Positions 1-9,903 are shown, counted from the first letter of the stretch. The stretch: DNA of 64,000 nucleotides from Alphaproteobacteria bacterium (GCA_017465405.1 JAFTWG010000015.1:124001-188000), one strand, 5' to 3'. The notes: generated by a model from the sequence alone, not told the origin. Made by a program: numbers and translations.

Positions 1-2
1 GC

Positions 3-419
3 GGATTTTATTTTACTTTAGGATATATTTTTGACCAATTGCAAAATATTTTTCAACAACCGCAAACCGATATTTTTTTAGAGCAACCGATAACTTGCTT
101 TGATGTTTTATCTGCCATACTTGATATAGCATTTATAATCCTCTTTTTTGCTTGTATATCAAAAAAACGAAAGGTTGTCTTCTTACAAAAATTTATAACT
201 AATTTTCCTAAAATATCTGTATATTTATATTACATAGGTTTTATAGGTTATATTTTATGGGCAATTGAGTTATTCGTTATGTTGCCGGTTTTGTTCATTC
301 CTGATGAAGCAATTCAAAAATTCTTGATATATTCTGTTGCAATAATTAATGTTATCGGCACCCTAACTGCTTTTATATTAGCCAGCAGAAAAGTATTCTT
401 AAAAAATATGTCAGATTAG
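3..419 (+). CDS. Small integral membrane protein, 5' end cut off by window edge
   Basis: The reading frame is open from base 3 with no stop, so the TTG at 39 is probably an internal Leu codon and the true start lies outside the window. The visible part has three hydrophobic segments (about residues 22-42, 57-82 and 92-115 counted from the TTG) separated by Lys/Arg-rich loops, and ends in a basic tail. The family is not recognised. The stop codon TAG lies 10 bases before the next ATG, and the ribosome binding site of that gene overlaps this stop, so the two are probably co-transcribed. Confidence 0.5.
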   Translation, partial: GFYFTLGYIFDQLQNIFQQPQTDIFLEQPITCFDVLSAILDIAFIILFFACISKKRKVVFLQKFITNFPKISVYLYYIGFIGYILWAIELFVMLPVLFIPDEAIQKFLIYSVAIINVIGTLTAFILASRKVFLKNMSD

Positions 420-429
420 GAGTAAATTT

Positions 430-870
430 ATGAAAAAAGCTTTATTAATTATTGATGTTCAGACATCAGCAGTCACAAAAACCGAGATTGCCGATAAAAT
501 AGAAAAATTGCAAAACCAATACAACTATATATTTGTTTCAAAATTTGAAAATAAAAATTCCCCTATTCTAAAAATTCTTAATTGGAACGGATATAATGAT
601 GAAAGTCTTGCTTTTATACCACAAAAAAATGCTATTATTTTTTCTAAAAACGCTTATTCGTCATATTTACCTGAAATGAAAAATTTTGATGAAGTACATA
701 TTTGCGGTTTTGATACCGATGCCTGCATTTATAAAACAGCAATGGATTTGATAGAAAATAATATTCGTCCGATTATTTTGAAAGATTACTGTTTTAGCGA
801 AAACCAACAATTTCATGATATGGGCATAAAACTTTTAGAACGTAATATAGGAAAACATAATATTATATAA
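430..870 (+). CDS. Isochorismatase-like cysteine hydrolase, compact
   Basis: Cytosolic alpha/beta hydrolase of the isochorismatase/nicotinamidase superfamily. The expected triad is visible: Asp9 in LLIIDVQ, Lys73 in FSKNAYSS and Cys99 in GFDTDACIYKTA. At 146 residues it is shorter than nicotinamidases (about 200), so the substrate cannot be named. The start is well set: AGGAG at 418-422 precedes the ATG by 7 bases. It follows the membrane protein by 10 bases and is closed by a strong hairpin terminator at 874-901, so it ends that transcript. The superfamily is clear from motifs; the reaction is unknown. Confidence 0.8.
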   Translation: MKKALLIIDVQTSAVTKTEIADKIEKLQNQYNYIFVSKFENKNSPILKILNWNGYNDESLAFIPQKNAIIFSKNAYSSYLPEMKNFDEVHICGFDTDACIYKTAMDLIENNIRPIILKDYCFSENQQFHDMGIKLLERNIGKHNII

Positions 871-873
871 GTT

Positions 874-901
874 AAAGCTCGGAATTTTATTCCGAGCTTT
901 T
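874..901. terminator. Bidirectional intrinsic terminator
   Basis: Perfect stem (AAAGCTCGGAA/TTCCGAGCTTT) with T-runs on both sides, between the convergent ends of the hydrolase gene and yqgE. Confidence 0.85.
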
Positions 902-915
902 GTATAAGAAGTATT

Positions 916-1476
916 TTACGCTCTACCGGTTCGTAAACTCATACGATTTATGTCAAAATCCAATTCATCTATTGCGCGCTGCCATTTATGATTATCAGGA
1001 GTTTTGAACAATAATTCAGGCGTTGCATCAATAACCAACCAGTCATTATTAATTATTTCAAACTCGAGTTGTTTCGGGCTCCAACTGCTATATCCCAAAG
1101 CTATCAAATTATATGTCGGTCCCACTCCGAAAGCGATATCGTTCAATATTGAAATAGAAGAAGAAACCGAAAACTTATCATCAACAGAGATTGTTCCTTC
1201 TTTATCATAATCTTTACTGTGCAAAACAAAACCGCGTACTTGTTCCTGTGGTCCTCCTCTATGCAAAATCATCGGAGCAACCGGAGATATGTTTTCAATA
1301 TTAAACTGTCCGACTAAATCAGAAAAACAAAATTCTTTTATTTGTTTGTTAACAATGAAACCCATTGCACCTTCTTGATTGTGGGCACATAAATAGACAA
1401 CAGTGTTTTTAAACCTTTCATCTTCAAGGTTTGGCATTGCAACAAGGCACTTTCCTGTAAGATAGTCTTTTTTCAT
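916..1476 (-). CDS. yqgE: YqgE/AlgH family protein (UPF0301, DUF179)
   Basis: The 186-residue length matches the family. Diagnostic features are the N-terminal LTGKCLVAMP, then YLCAHNQEGAMGFIVN and the central RGGPQEQVRGFVLHS. The family is conserved in Gram-negatives, and its molecular role is still unclear. The start ATG has GAGG about 9 bases upstream. It is divergent from the dsbD-family gene, with an 89-bp gap that must carry both promoters, and it ends at the shared terminator at 874-901. Confidence 0.93.
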   Translation of the reverse strand: MKKDYLTGKCLVAMPNLEDERFKNTVVYLCAHNQEGAMGFIVNKQIKEFCFSDLVGQFNIENISPVAPMILHRGGPQEQVRGFVLHSKDYDKEGTISVDDKFSVSSSISILNDIAFGVGPTYNLIALGYSSWSPKQLEFEIINNDWLVIDATPELLFKTPDNHKWQRAIDELDFDINRMSLRTGRA

Positions 1477-1565
1477 TTACATCCTCGCATTATACCATTT
1501 ATTAAACACTATCATATATAATAACACACAAATTAATGTTTTTAAACCTTTATTGAAATTTTGCG

Positions 1566-4253
1566 ATGAAAAAATTTTTACTGACAATTTTATTATCTGT
1601 TTTAATCCCTATTTTTCCGAGTTTTGCGGAAGAAGACACTATAATAAGTTCAGAATCGGAAGTTACAGCCGAAAAATTCGATACCGAAAAACTATTAAAT
1701 GAATTGCTCAAAACCGCAGATTTCTTTGATAAGCAATATCCTAAAGAAAAAATCAATGAAGATATGCGCGATGATATAAAAAAAGCGTTCCCCGGAATTA
1801 GTGAACAAGGGGCATACGATATGCAAATGTATATCAGAAGTGGATTAGGGGCTTATCGTTATTTTAAAAACCTATATGACAAATACAAAGAAACACTTTT
1901 AACACCCGAAGAACCGGCTATTATTGTTGAAGATGACCAAATTGCCGATTACAAACAAGTTCCTGACTACATTGATGCAGGAGAAGATGCTGTCATCATT
2001 TCTGATATAAAAACTATTGTTCCATATACTTTGAGCAATCGTGATCGCAAAGCCGTTGAAGCTAAAATTATGAGAGACGCATATTCGTTCAATAAAAAGG
2101 GGGATTTTGACGAATTAATTCATATTGCATCTCGTATAAAATTGGTTGAACTGCCATTTTATGATATTTTATACCCCAGTCCTCTCACCGGTAAAAAAGG
2201 TATCGGAGAGTGGCAAAAAACGAAAAATGCTTATGTTCGAATTATAACTGAACAAACCGGTGTTAAAGATGCCCAAAATATTCGCGGATTGATACATTTC
2301 TCTCTTCCTGACAATAAAATGATTATCGGAATAGATGGTTTGCATAATCGCCCCAAAATAAATTTTGATAAATCCGAAAATCTAAAAAATTGGAAGGCAA
2401 GTATTCCGTTGCCCATCAGAGTTATTACGGAAAATAGAAAAGATTACAGCGGTTTCTTCAAAGAATTGGCAATTCCTGTAACTTTTGAAGTTGAGGATAC
2501 AGAAAAACCTTTAGTATTAAAGTCGGAAATAAATGTTGATATATGTGATGAATATTTTGAATGCTCAACAGAAACATTTACTCCTGAATTGTTTTTAAAT
2601 TCAGAATATAAAAGAGAAAGTTCAGTTGCTACTTTTATATATCAAAGACATATGAATATCCCACAAGAAAAATCTGAAGATATAAATATTGATAATGTAA
2701 AAATTAAAAATCTTCCGGATGTTGGAGATTTTATAGAAGTAACTTTGACCACACATGAAAAAATATCCGATTTCGATATATTCATTAGTAGTTCCGACAA
2801 CATTGCTTTTGAAACTCCTCGAATTAATATTGACGGAAAAAAAATAAACGTACGCTTTTTACCGCTAACACAAGATAAAAAACTTGAAAATCACACCTTT
2901 GAATTTAGCATTTTATTAAATTCAAAAATAATTGTGCGTAACAACATTGTTCCGCAAACAGACAACAGACCGGATGAAAAACCTCGTTTGTCTTGGAAAC
3001 TTGTAATTTTAGGCTTTATAGGTGGTTTGTTACTAAATCTTATGCCCTGCGTATTTCCGGTGTTGTCAATTAAACTTTTATCACTGACAAAATTCGGAGC
3101 AAGACAAGATGTCAATGTTCGCAGAAACTTTCGCTATACCTTAATCGGCATATTCTCAAGTATGTTTATACTGGCTTCATTTTTAGCAATACTCAAATAT
3201 TTAGGACATAATATCGGTTGGGGAATGCAATTCCAAAATCCATACTTTGTCATTACAATGGTTTTTGCCGTAATGCTATTTATTCTGGCCATTTTTGAAG
3301 TTATCCAATTTAAAACTCCGGAATGGATACAAAAACAAATTAACACTTCAAATCCTGATAATATTCCGCATTTGTTAACCGGTGTAATGGTCGTCCTAAT
3401 GGCAACTCCATGCACTGCTCCCTATTTAGGAACCGCAATAGGGTTTGCGTTAGCCGGCACAGTTATTGATATTTATTGCATTTTATTGGCTGTCGGATTA
3501 GGGTTAGCCTTTCCGTATATGCTAATATATTTGTTTCCCAAATTAATTATTTTAGTTCCGACACCGGGACCTTGGATGAAAAAATTAAACAATTTTATGA
3601 CATTTGCTTTATTTATAACCCTTATATGGCTAGTATCTATATTACAAGCCCAAACTAATACATGGTATGTTGTAAGATTGTCACTTTACCTCATAATCAG
3701 TTTTATCTCCCTGTGGTTAAACTCTTTAAGCGACGAAAACTACTATGAAGGCTTTCAAGATGAAAAACAAAAAATTATAAAAAGAAAGTTCAATATAATT
3801 TTTTATTCAATATTTGCTTTATTCTTTATAATTGCACTGGTCGATGGCGGATATAATCATAACAAACACTATGAAGAAGTAAAAAAACAAACGGTTGATA
3901 CCATTAATTATGACGAAATAAATAAACATATTAAAGAAGGAAAAACTGTAATTGTAGCAGTTGGTGCAGATTGGTGTTTAACCTGTAAATATAATAATTT
4001 AATGGTACTTGAAAAACCTTCGCTTGCCGCAAGAATAAAAAACAGTCCGAATATTGAGTTTATAAAAGTTGATTGGACTAACTATGACAAACAAGTTTTA
4101 ATGTTTATGGAAAAATATAAACGAAGCGGTCTCCCTTTTTATATCTTGTTCAGCCCGCTTGCCCCTGATGGAATTGTTTTGCCGGAAATATTAAGCGATG
4201 ACCAGTTAAATCGTTTGATTTCCAATTTTACGATTATGAAACCAAATCCTTAA
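1566..4253 (+). CDS. dsbD: DsbD/ScsB-family thiol:disulfide interchange protein
   Basis: Inner-membrane reductase that passes electrons from cytosolic thioredoxin to the periplasm. Layout: signal peptide 1-21; a long N-terminal region of about 460 residues including a DsbD_N-like domain with Cys327 and Cys333; a CcdA-like eight-helix core from about 475 with Cys495 ([11 protein letters not shown]) and Cys616 (ATPCTAPY); a C-terminal thioredoxin domain with Cys804-Leu-Thr-Cys807. All three redox pairs are therefore present. At 895 residues it is far longer than E. coli DsbD (about 565); the extra length is N-terminal (about 25-230), as in ScsB-like proteins, but longer still. The last 20 bases overlap the 3' end of rnhA on the other strand. 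The ribosome binding site is weak. Confidence 0.88.
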   Translation: MKKFLLTILLSVLIPIFPSFAEEDTIISSESEVTAEKFDTEKLLNELLKTADFFDKQYPKEKINEDMRDDIKKAFPGISEQGAYDMQMYIRSGLGAYRYFKNLYDKYKETLLTPEEPAIIVEDDQIADYKQVPDYIDAGEDAVIISDIKTIVPYTLSNRDRKAVEAKIMRDAYSFNKKGDFDELIHIASRIKLVELPFYDILYPSPLTGKKGIGEWQKTKNAYVRIITEQTGVKDAQNIRGLIHFSLPDNKMIIGIDGLHNRPKINFDKSENLKNWKASIPLPIRVITENRKDYSGFFKELAIPVTFEVEDTEKPLVLKSEINVDICDEYFECSTETFTPELFLNSEYKRESSVATFIYQRHMNIPQEKSEDINIDNVKIKNLPDVGDFIEVTLTTHEKISDFDIFISSSDNIAFETPRINIDGKKINVRFLPLTQDKKLENHTFEFSILLNSKIIVRNNIVPQTDNRPDEKPRLSWKLVILGFIGGLLLNLMPCVFPVLSIKLLSLTKFGARQDVNVRRNFRYTLIGIFSSMFILASFLAILKYLGHNIGWGMQFQNPYFVITMVFAVMLFILAIFEVIQFKTPEWIQKQINTSNPDNIPHLLTGVMVVLMATPCTAPYLGTAIGFALAGTVIDIYCILLAVGLGLAFPYMLIYLFPKLIILVPTPGPWMKKLNNFMTFALFITLIWLVSILQAQTNTWYVVRLSLYLIISFISLWLNSLSDENYYEGFQDEKQKIIKRKFNIIFYSIFALFFIIALVDGGYNHNKHYEEVKKQTVDTINYDEINKHIKEGKTVIVAVGADWCLTCKYNNLMVLEKPSLAARIKNSPNIEFIKVDWTNYDKQVLMFMEKYKRSGLPFYILFSPLAPDGIVLPEILSDDQLNRLISNFTIMKPNP

Positions 4254-4674
4254 TTGCATTGCGAGCAAGGGTATCCACTCTTTCATTTTCCGGATGACCG
4301 TTATGCCCTTTTACCCATACCCAACGGATTTCATGTTGCGGTATCAGGCTGTCTAATTCTTGCCATAAATCAACATTTTTAACATCCGATTTTTTGTTAG
4401 ATGTCTTCCAACCGTTTTTTTTCCAGTTAGGTAACCACTCATTAACCCCGTCCAAGACATATTTACTGTCAGTATAAATCGTAATATTACAAGGTCTTTT
4501 TAAAGCTTTAAGTGCATTTATGACCGCAGTCATTTCCATTCGATTGTTGGTTGTTTCTTTTTCTCCGCCGGACATTTCTTTTTCGACATCTTTATAACGA
4601 AGAATTACCCCCCAGCCACCTGCTCCGGGATTGCCGGAACAAGCACCATCCGTGAAAATCTCTATTCTTTGCAT
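4234..4674 (-). CDS. rnhA: Ribonuclease HI
   Basis: Cleaves RNA in RNA/DNA hybrids. The 146-residue protein carries the complete acidic set Asp9 ([12 protein letters not shown]), Glu47 (NNRMEMTA), Asp69 (IYTDSKYV) and Asp134 ([11 protein letters not shown]), with the catalytic-loop His124 in VKGHNGH. The ATG directly follows the TAG of the upstream gene, and GGAG 9 bases upstream is the ribosome binding site. It is last in the operon from the 47-aa microprotein through murA and ispH, and its tail overlaps the convergent dsbD-type gene. Confidence 0.96.
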   Translation of the reverse strand: MQRIEIFTDGACSGNPGAGGWGVILRYKDVEKEMSGGEKETTNNRMEMTAVINALKALKRPCNITIYTDSKYVLDGVNEWLPNWKKNGWKTSNKKSDVKNVDLWQELDSLIPQHEIRWVWVKGHNGHPENERVDTLARNAIKDLVS

Positions 4675-5742
4675 CTATAAATCTCCTACCATATATTCGG
4701 CAAAAAATTCATTTAGCAAGATATTGGCATCCGCATCTTCACGCATTCCTCTTGCAACAAAAGAACGTAATTTATTTTTGGGAATATATATTCTGAAATT
4801 ACGAGGTGCTGTTCCATCTGCTCCGATGACACCGTCAAGAAGAAAGTCTTCTTCTATATATGGACTAAATATAATTTCCACATTAGCAAATTTTACCGTA
4901 CTACGAGGAGGAACACGCAATTCAGGACGAGTAATAATATTTAATTGCCCTTCAATTCCGGCAATTGTATCCATTTGATTATAATTTAAAAATCTGACTT
5001 TGTTATAATCTCCACCATCTGAGGTCGTAGTACAAGATAAATAAAGCTCTCTGGCAATAACATTGCTTTCATTATGTCCTCTGATGGTAAAACCTATTTT
5101 CATATATTTGTCCGGAGGACAGTCAATACTGGCCGGATATAAAATATCAGCTTCACTGTTATCTAAAATTTCCAAATGCTTGTCCGTAATCATCAAATCT
5201 ATTTCTGCTTGCGGGCGACGACCGAACATTCCGGCTAAAACAGAATATGGCGCCGGAACATTATTTGAGCCGGAACGAATATAAAAAGTATTGCCAACTG
5301 TTGTCATCAGTGGGGCTTGTTCACTTTTGGGAATATATGTTGCAACAAAACCATCGCCATTTTCATCAACACTGATTATGTGATTTCTCACTTTATTATG
5401 ACTTGGGATTGTGCATCCTGAGATGGCATTTTCAAGCCAGCTTAAAAAACGATGAACATTTTGAACTTTCACTTTTGCTCTGGCAACATCGCCGATTTCA
5501 ATATTACGGGAACACTCAACTCCCCAAACGACAACACCGCCTTCCGAGTTACCGAACCCGGAGATACATTTTGCTAAATTGCGTCTGTCGTCTTTATGTA
5601 ATGAATTGCCGTTTTTGCCTAAAGAATCTGCTTGTTTGAAGTCAAGAAAAAGCTCTTCGCTTTGTGAAGTTAGTATAAACTCATCAATAGCTTCTTCGCC
5701 GAAATAAACCAATTTTTGAAAAATATCTTCCGCTCGCGACAT
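4675..5742 (-). CDS. AlbA_2 (Schlafen-type) domain protein
   Basis: The N-terminal 150 residues match the AlbA_2/Slfn fold found in putative nucleic-acid-binding or ATP-dependent regulators: EELFLDFKQADS, then KDDRRNLAKCISGFGN and SEGGVVVWGV. The C-terminal half (about 180-355) is a beta-rich region not recognised. The start is placed at the ATG at 5742, because GGGAG stands 7 bases upstream; a TTG at 5766 lies inside the end of ispH and has no binding site. It sits between ispH and rnhA with no gaps, so it is co-expressed with them. Its function is not known. Confidence 0.75.
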   Translation of the reverse strand: MSRAEDIFQKLVYFGEEAIDEFILTSQSEELFLDFKQADSLGKNGNSLHKDDRRNLAKCISGFGNSEGGVVVWGVECSRNIEIGDVARAKVKVQNVHRFLSWLENAISGCTIPSHNKVRNHIISVDENGDGFVATYIPKSEQAPLMTTVGNTFYIRSGSNNVPAPYSVLAGMFGRRPQAEIDLMITDKHLEILDNSEADILYPASIDCPPDKYMKIGFTIRGHNESNVIARELYLSCTTTSDGGDYNKVRFLNYNQMDTIAGIEGQLNIITRPELRVPPRSTVKFANVEIIFSPYIEEDFLLDGVIGADGTAPRNFRIYIPKNKLRSFVARGMREDADANILLNEFFAEYMVGDL

Positions 5743-5755
5743 TGTTTTCTCCCGA

Positions 5756-6661
5756 CTAAAAATCAAATTTTTCTTCTGCTACTATAACATTGTGAATATT
5801 AATATTATCATAACGTTGTTGAAATTCTTTAAGCAATTCTTCTACAAGATATTCAGGTGCAGATGCTCCCGCCGTTATACCTAAACTGTTAAAAGTATCT
5901 GCTATTTCCCAATTTATTTCCGAAACATCATCAATAAGCATTGCGTTTTTTATACCGCAACTTAATGCTACTTCTTTTAATTTATTTGAATTTGAAGAAT
6001 TTTTAGAACCTATTACTATAATATTTTCCGTTTTTTCCGCCAATTTTCTTACGGCATATTGTCTATTAGTCGTAGCAAAGCAAATATTATTATATAAAAT
6101 TATTTGCGAATATTTTTGTTTTAAAAAATCCGTTATTTCTTTTGTTTCGTCCGTAGAAAGTGTTGTTTGAGTTACCAGTCCTATTTTTACGTTTTCGGAA
6201 AAATTCAGATTTCGTGCTTCCGATAAATTTGCCACAATATGTACTTTGTTCGTATTTTTTACTTGTCCGACCGTGCCGATAATTTCAGCATGTGACTTTT
6301 TGCCGAGAACAATAATCTCAGCATTATCTTTTTCTAATTTTTTGATACATTTATGAACATATAAAACCAAAGGACAAGTTGCATCAATTATGTTTAAGCC
6401 CATTTCCAAAGCTTGTTTTTTGACATCTTCGGCAACCCCATGAGCAGAAAATATTAATGGTCGTTTTTTATCAACCTCAATTAAATCTTCAACAAATATC
6501 GTTCCCTGATTTTTCAAATCTTCAACAACATGTTTATTATGAACAATTTCGTGCCTGACATATATCGGCGCCCCATATTCTTGCAAAGCTTTTTGCACAA
6601 TATCAATCGCTCTTCTGACACCGGCACAAAAACCTCGAGGATTTGCCAAATAAATATCCAT
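5756..6661 (-). CDS. ispH: 4-hydroxy-3-methylbut-2-enyl diphosphate reductase
   Basis: Last enzyme of the MEP isoprenoid pathway, an iron-sulphur protein making IPP and DMAPP from HMBPP. The three cluster cysteines are in place: Cys12 (NPRGFCAGVRRA), Cys96 (DATCPLV) and Cys194. Also visible are RHEIVHNKHVV and the late SAPEYLVEELL. The 301-residue length is typical. AAAGG precedes the ATG. It starts 3 bases after the M16 peptidase gene stops, in the murA-ispH-rnhA operon. Confidence 0.96.
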   Translation of the reverse strand: MDIYLANPRGFCAGVRRAIDIVQKALQEYGAPIYVRHEIVHNKHVVEDLKNQGTIFVEDLIEVDKKRPLIFSAHGVAEDVKKQALEMGLNIIDATCPLVLYVHKCIKKLEKDNAEIIVLGKKSHAEIIGTVGQVKNTNKVHIVANLSEARNLNFSENVKIGLVTQTTLSTDETKEITDFLKQKYSQIILYNNICFATTNRQYAVRKLAEKTENIIVIGSKNSSNSNKLKEVALSCGIKNAMLIDDVSEINWEIADTFNSLGITAGASAPEYLVEELLKEFQQRYDNINIHNVIVAEEKFDF

Positions 6662-6664
6662 AGT

Positions 6665-7927
6665 CTAGCCTTTTATAAGATTTTGCACCTCTTCATAACT
6701 GATATGATTATCAATATTTCCGACTAAAGTATAAGTAGGTTTGGTTGCAAATATCTTTTGTGCTGTTTTTAATATGTCATCGGCGGTAACCGCTTCTATA
6801 TACTCAACCATTTCGTCAACCGGCATATAGCGATTGAATAACAATAATTGACGAGCTAATTTTTCTGCAACTGCCGAAGAATTTTCCAAAGACATCAGCA
6901 TACCTGCCTTCATTTGTGATTTGGCTCTGACTAATTCTTCATCTGATACTTTTTCATTAGTCATTTTCTTGATTTCATCAATCATAACCGGCATCATCTC
7001 ATTAATTTGTTCTCTGTCTGTTGCCGCTGAAATTCCGGTAAACCCGCTTCCGGTGTAATAGTTAGGAAAACAATATACTGAGTATACTAATCCGCGTTTT
7101 TCTCTGATTTCTTTGAACAAACGAGAAGACATTCCGCCACCTAAAATGGAAGTCAGCAACATTGATGAATAATAGTGCTCATCAGCATATTTAAAACCGT
7201 CAAATCCTAAAATAATCTGGGCTTGTTCATTATCTCTTTTTTCTGCAAAATATCCGCCATAATATTTTTGTTTATCAATACTAAATGATGAATGTTGCGG
7301 AACAAGAGACATTTTGTTTTCGACCATTTTCACAAAATCATCATGTTTAATATTTCCGACTGCACAAACAACCATATTGTTTGCAGCATAATTACTGTTC
7401 ATATAAGCTCGCAACTCTTTTGAACCGAAACTGCGAACTAATTCGGGAGTGCCTAAAATCGGCCGTCCCATTGCTTGATTTTGATATGCTTGAGCCTGCA
7501 TATAATCAAAAATAATATCACTCGGATCATCAAAAGTTTGTTTAATTTCCTGAACAACAACTTCTCGTTCTTTTATCAGTTCTTCTTCCAAAAATGACGG
7601 ACAAGTCATCATTTCGGATAAGACATCTAATGCTAATTCGGCATCATTTTTAAGCATTTTGGCATAAAAAGCGGTAAATTCTCTTGAAGTATATGCATTA
7701 CTGCGGCCACCGACGTTTTCAATATCTTCAGAAATTTGAAACGCATTACGACTTTTTGTCCCTTTGAATACCATGTGTTCAACAAAATGGGAAATACCGT
7801 TAAGGTTTTCAGGTTCATAAGCAGAACCGGTATTTACCCAAATCCCCAAAGATACCGTTTCAAATTGCGGATAATAAAAACTGGCCACCCGCAAACCATT
7901 TTTCAGTACTGTAATTTCAGGTTGCAT
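6665..7927 (-). CDS. M16-family zinc metallopeptidase (processing-peptidase type)
   Basis: Has the inverted zinc motif HxxEH: His47, Glu50 and His51 in GISHFVEHMVFKGT. The 420-residue length and overall layout match bacterial mitochondrial-processing-peptidase-like M16 proteins, common as a single copy in alphaproteobacteria. There is no signal peptide, so it is probably cytosolic; the substrate is unknown. A C-terminal M16_C half follows (GLVYSVYCFPNYYTGSG). The ATG abuts the murA stop (TAAATG), with GAGGAAG upstream inside murA, so translation is coupled. Confidence 0.92.
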   Translation of the reverse strand: MQPEITVLKNGLRVASFYYPQFETVSLGIWVNTGSAYEPENLNGISHFVEHMVFKGTKSRNAFQISEDIENVGGRSNAYTSREFTAFYAKMLKNDAELALDVLSEMMTCPSFLEEELIKEREVVVQEIKQTFDDPSDIIFDYMQAQAYQNQAMGRPILGTPELVRSFGSKELRAYMNSNYAANNMVVCAVGNIKHDDFVKMVENKMSLVPQHSSFSIDKQKYYGGYFAEKRDNEQAQIILGFDGFKYADEHYYSSMLLTSILGGGMSSRLFKEIREKRGLVYSVYCFPNYYTGSGFTGISAATDREQINEMMPVMIDEIKKMTNEKVSDEELVRAKSQMKAGMLMSLENSSAVAEKLARQLLLFNRYMPVDEMVEYIEAVTADDILKTAQKIFATKPTYTLVGNIDNHISYEEVQNLIKG

Positions 7928-9226
7928 TTATTCTTCCTCTGTTTCTTTTATTCTCTCAATATCAGCTCCGACAGCTTGTAACTTTTGTTCCAATTTTTCA
8001 TATCCTCTATCAAGGTGATAAATTCGATTGACAATTGTTTCACCTTCGGCAATAAGTCCGGCAAGCACCAGAGCAAAAGAAGCTCGCAAATCCGTAGCCA
8101 TAACCGGAGCACCATAAAGTTTATCCACTCCTCTGACGATTGCCGATGCGTGTCCGTGAACGTTGATGTTTGCTCCCATACGTAAAAGTTCGGGCACGTG
8201 CATAAAACGATTTTCAAAAATTGTTTCCGTAACCATTGAAGCCCCGTTTGCCGTCAACATCAAAGTTAAAAACTGTGCTTGCAAATCGGTAGGAAATCCG
8301 GGGTAATAATCGGTCATAATATCTTGTCCTGTTAAAGTACAATCAACTGCATCAACGACTATCGAATTTTCGTATTCTTCAACATGTACTCCCATTTTTC
8401 GCAAAATTTTAATCGGAGTTTGTAGAGTTGAGGCTTGTGCATTTATAAGTTCTATTCTTCCTCTGGTAATGGCAGCAGCAACAGCATAAGAACCGGCTTC
8501 AATTCTGTCGGTTATAACTTTATGAGTTGTGCCGTGTAATTTTTCAACCCCTTGAACTTTTAATACTGAAGTTCCTATACCGCTGATTTTTGCTCCCATC
8601 GAATTGAGCATATTTGCCAAATCTCCGATTTCGGGTTCACGAGCAGCATTTTCAATAATTGTTTCCCCTTCTGCCAAAGTGGCTGCCATCAATATATTGC
8701 AAGTTGCACCTACCGAAGCTATGTTAAAAACAAGGTGTGTTCCTTTTAGACGACCATTTACATCAGCATGAACATATCCGTTTTTAATTTCAATTTTAGC
8801 TCCCATTTGCTCCAATGATGATAAGTGGATATCCATCGGGCGTGCACCTATTGCACAACCACCGGGGAGAGATAATTCAACATGTCCCTCTCTTGCCAAC
8901 AATGGACCGAGTACATAATATGATGCTCTCATCTTACGCACATAATCATACGGAGCTATCAATCCGGTAAGTTTAGGGGTGCTATAAGTATAGTTTTTAC
9001 AAGCATTGTTATTTATAATTTCATCTCTGGCTTCAATTGTTGTGCCTAATTGTAATAACAGCTTGTTCATCGAACTGACATCGGACAACATCGGCATATT
9101 AGTAAGTATAACCGGTTCATCAGTTAAAAGAGAAGCACAAATCAATGGTAGTGCTGCATTTTTTGCACCACTGATAAAAATTTTTCCTTCAAGACGTTTT
9201 CCGCCTCTAATCTTTAGCTTATCCAT
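7928..9226 (-). CDS. murA: UDP-N-acetylglucosamine 1-carboxyvinyltransferase
   Basis: First committed step of peptidoglycan synthesis: transfers enolpyruvate from PEP to UDP-GlcNAc. Lys22-Asn23 (SGAKNAALP) and Cys124 in PGGCAIGARP are present. Cys124 is the residue that fosfomycin modifies, so this copy is of the sensitive type. The C-terminal RASFALVLAGLIAEG is typical. Length 432 versus the usual 419-430. It overlaps the 47-aa upstream gene by 8 bases and its ribosome binding site lies inside that gene, which suggests coupling. Confidence 0.97.
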   Translation of the reverse strand: MDKLKIRGGKRLEGKIFISGAKNAALPLICASLLTDEPVILTNMPMLSDVSSMNKLLLQLGTTIEARDEIINNNACKNYTYSTPKLTGLIAPYDYVRKMRASYYVLGPLLAREGHVELSLPGGCAIGARPMDIHLSSLEQMGAKIEIKNGYVHADVNGRLKGTHLVFNIASVGATCNILMAATLAEGETIIENAAREPEIGDLANMLNSMGAKISGIGTSVLKVQGVEKLHGTTHKVITDRIEAGSYAVAAAITRGRIELINAQASTLQTPIKILRKMGVHVEEYENSIVVDAVDCTLTGQDIMTDYYPGFPTDLQAQFLTLMLTANGASMVTETIFENRFMHVPELLRMGANINVHGHASAIVRGVDKLYGAPVMATDLRASFALVLAGLIAEGETIVNRIYHLDRGYEKLEQKLQAVGADIERIKETEEE

Positions 9227-9362
9227 TAGAACGTTTCTCCTTTTCCTCTTTTTGTTTATTTATTGCAGCTTGTTGTTTTTTTCTTTTTTCCAAGTTTCGC
9301 TGCAACATTTTAGATTCACGCTCAAAACGTTCTTCAGCACGAGATTTCTTTTTTTCTGACAT
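9219..9362 (-). CDS. 47-residue charged helical microprotein upstream of murA
   Basis: A short gene with ATG at 9362, preceded by AGGA, and a TAA that overlaps the murA start by 8 bases. The product is almost entirely Lys, Arg, Glu and Gln (SRAEERFERE..., LEKRKKQQAA), predicted as one long amphipathic or coiled-coil helix with no hydrophobic core. Comparable tiny Arg/Lys-rich proteins ahead of murA occur in other alphaproteobacteria as far as I recall, which suggests a conserved role, but no function is known. It is the first gene of the murA-rnhA operon. Confidence 0.65.
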   Translation of the reverse strand: MSEKKKSRAEERFERESKMLQRNLEKRKKQQAAINKQKEEKEKRSNG

Positions 9363-9448
9363 TACTAATTCCTTTTATTATTTCCTACTCAAATATAACA
9401 ACCGATAAGAGCAATAATCAAGCACAAAAAATAATAATACATAACAAA

Positions 9449-9480
9449 AAAGAGTTGTCCTTTTTATAAGACAACTCTTT
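9449..9480 (-). terminator. Intrinsic terminator of the 90-aa lipoprotein gene
   Basis: 11-bp stem AAAGAGTTGTC/GACAACTCTTT followed by a T-rich tract on the minus strand, 21 bases past the stop codon. Confidence 0.85.
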
Positions 9481-9501
9481 ATCGCAACTCCATAGGGATT
9501 A

Positions 9502-9774
9502 TTAGCGAGTTTCAACAAAAACAATCGTTGACTCCATTACCCCATAGGAAGAACTTTCCTTGAAAGTTTTCCTCTTTGGCTGATAATCCGGCTCCATAGG
9601 TTCGGTAAGATAGAACAAATCTGACTCTTTCCATGTCGCCATCATCAGCTTTTCACCCGGCTCAAGCTTGATTTCCATAGTTCCGCCGAATGTTCTGGTA
9701 CGCTCCTGCTCAGTGCAAGAAGTTATACCAAATGTAACAGCAATAGCTGCAATTAAGATAAATAACTTTTTCAT
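9502..9774 (-). CDS. Small lipoprotein, phage-shared type, no Shine-Dalgarno
   Basis: 90 residues: Lys-Lys N-terminus, hydrophobic stretch and lipobox FGITSC, giving a mature protein from Cys20. The mature part is short and beta-rich, ending in ESSSYGVMESTIVFVE. Small proteins of this look (TWKE..L.YLT, then ESSSYG) are, from memory, frequent in gut phage and Bacteroidota sequences, so transfer is possible. It forms a single-gene unit with its own promoter and terminator. Its 25-nt leader is AT-only with no ribosome binding site. Base composition is less AT-rich than its neighbours. Function unknown. Confidence 0.7.
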   Translation of the reverse strand: MKKLFILIAAIAVTFGITSCTEQERTRTFGGTMEIKLEPGEKLMMATWKESDLFYLTEPMEPDYQPKRKTFKESSSYGVMESTIVFVETR

Positions 9775-9798
9775 ACTAATTAAATTTAACTGATAAAT

Positions 9799-9827
9799 AG
9801 TTTAGCATATATATTGTTTTTTAGCAA
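9799..9827 (-). promoter_or_regulatory. Promoter of the small lipoprotein gene
   Basis: TTGCTA, a 17-base spacer, then TAAACT, about 25 bases upstream of the ATG. Confidence 0.6.
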
Positions 9828-9874
9828 GCTTTTTATAATTGTTATAAAAAAATCAACATTTTTTAAAATTATAC

Positions 9875-9903
9875 TTGATTTTTAATTTTAATATATGTAT
9901 GTT
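9875..9903 (+). promoter_or_regulatory. Promoter of tRNA-Thr(GGT)
   Basis: TTGATT, a 17-base spacer, then TATGTT. The -10 ends 12 bases before the tRNA. Confidence 0.55.

Noticed and set aside
5743-5766. Upstream TTG start for the AlbA_2 gene
   Set aside because: It lies within the end of ispH and includes the real ribosome binding site (GGGAG) of the ATG at 5742.
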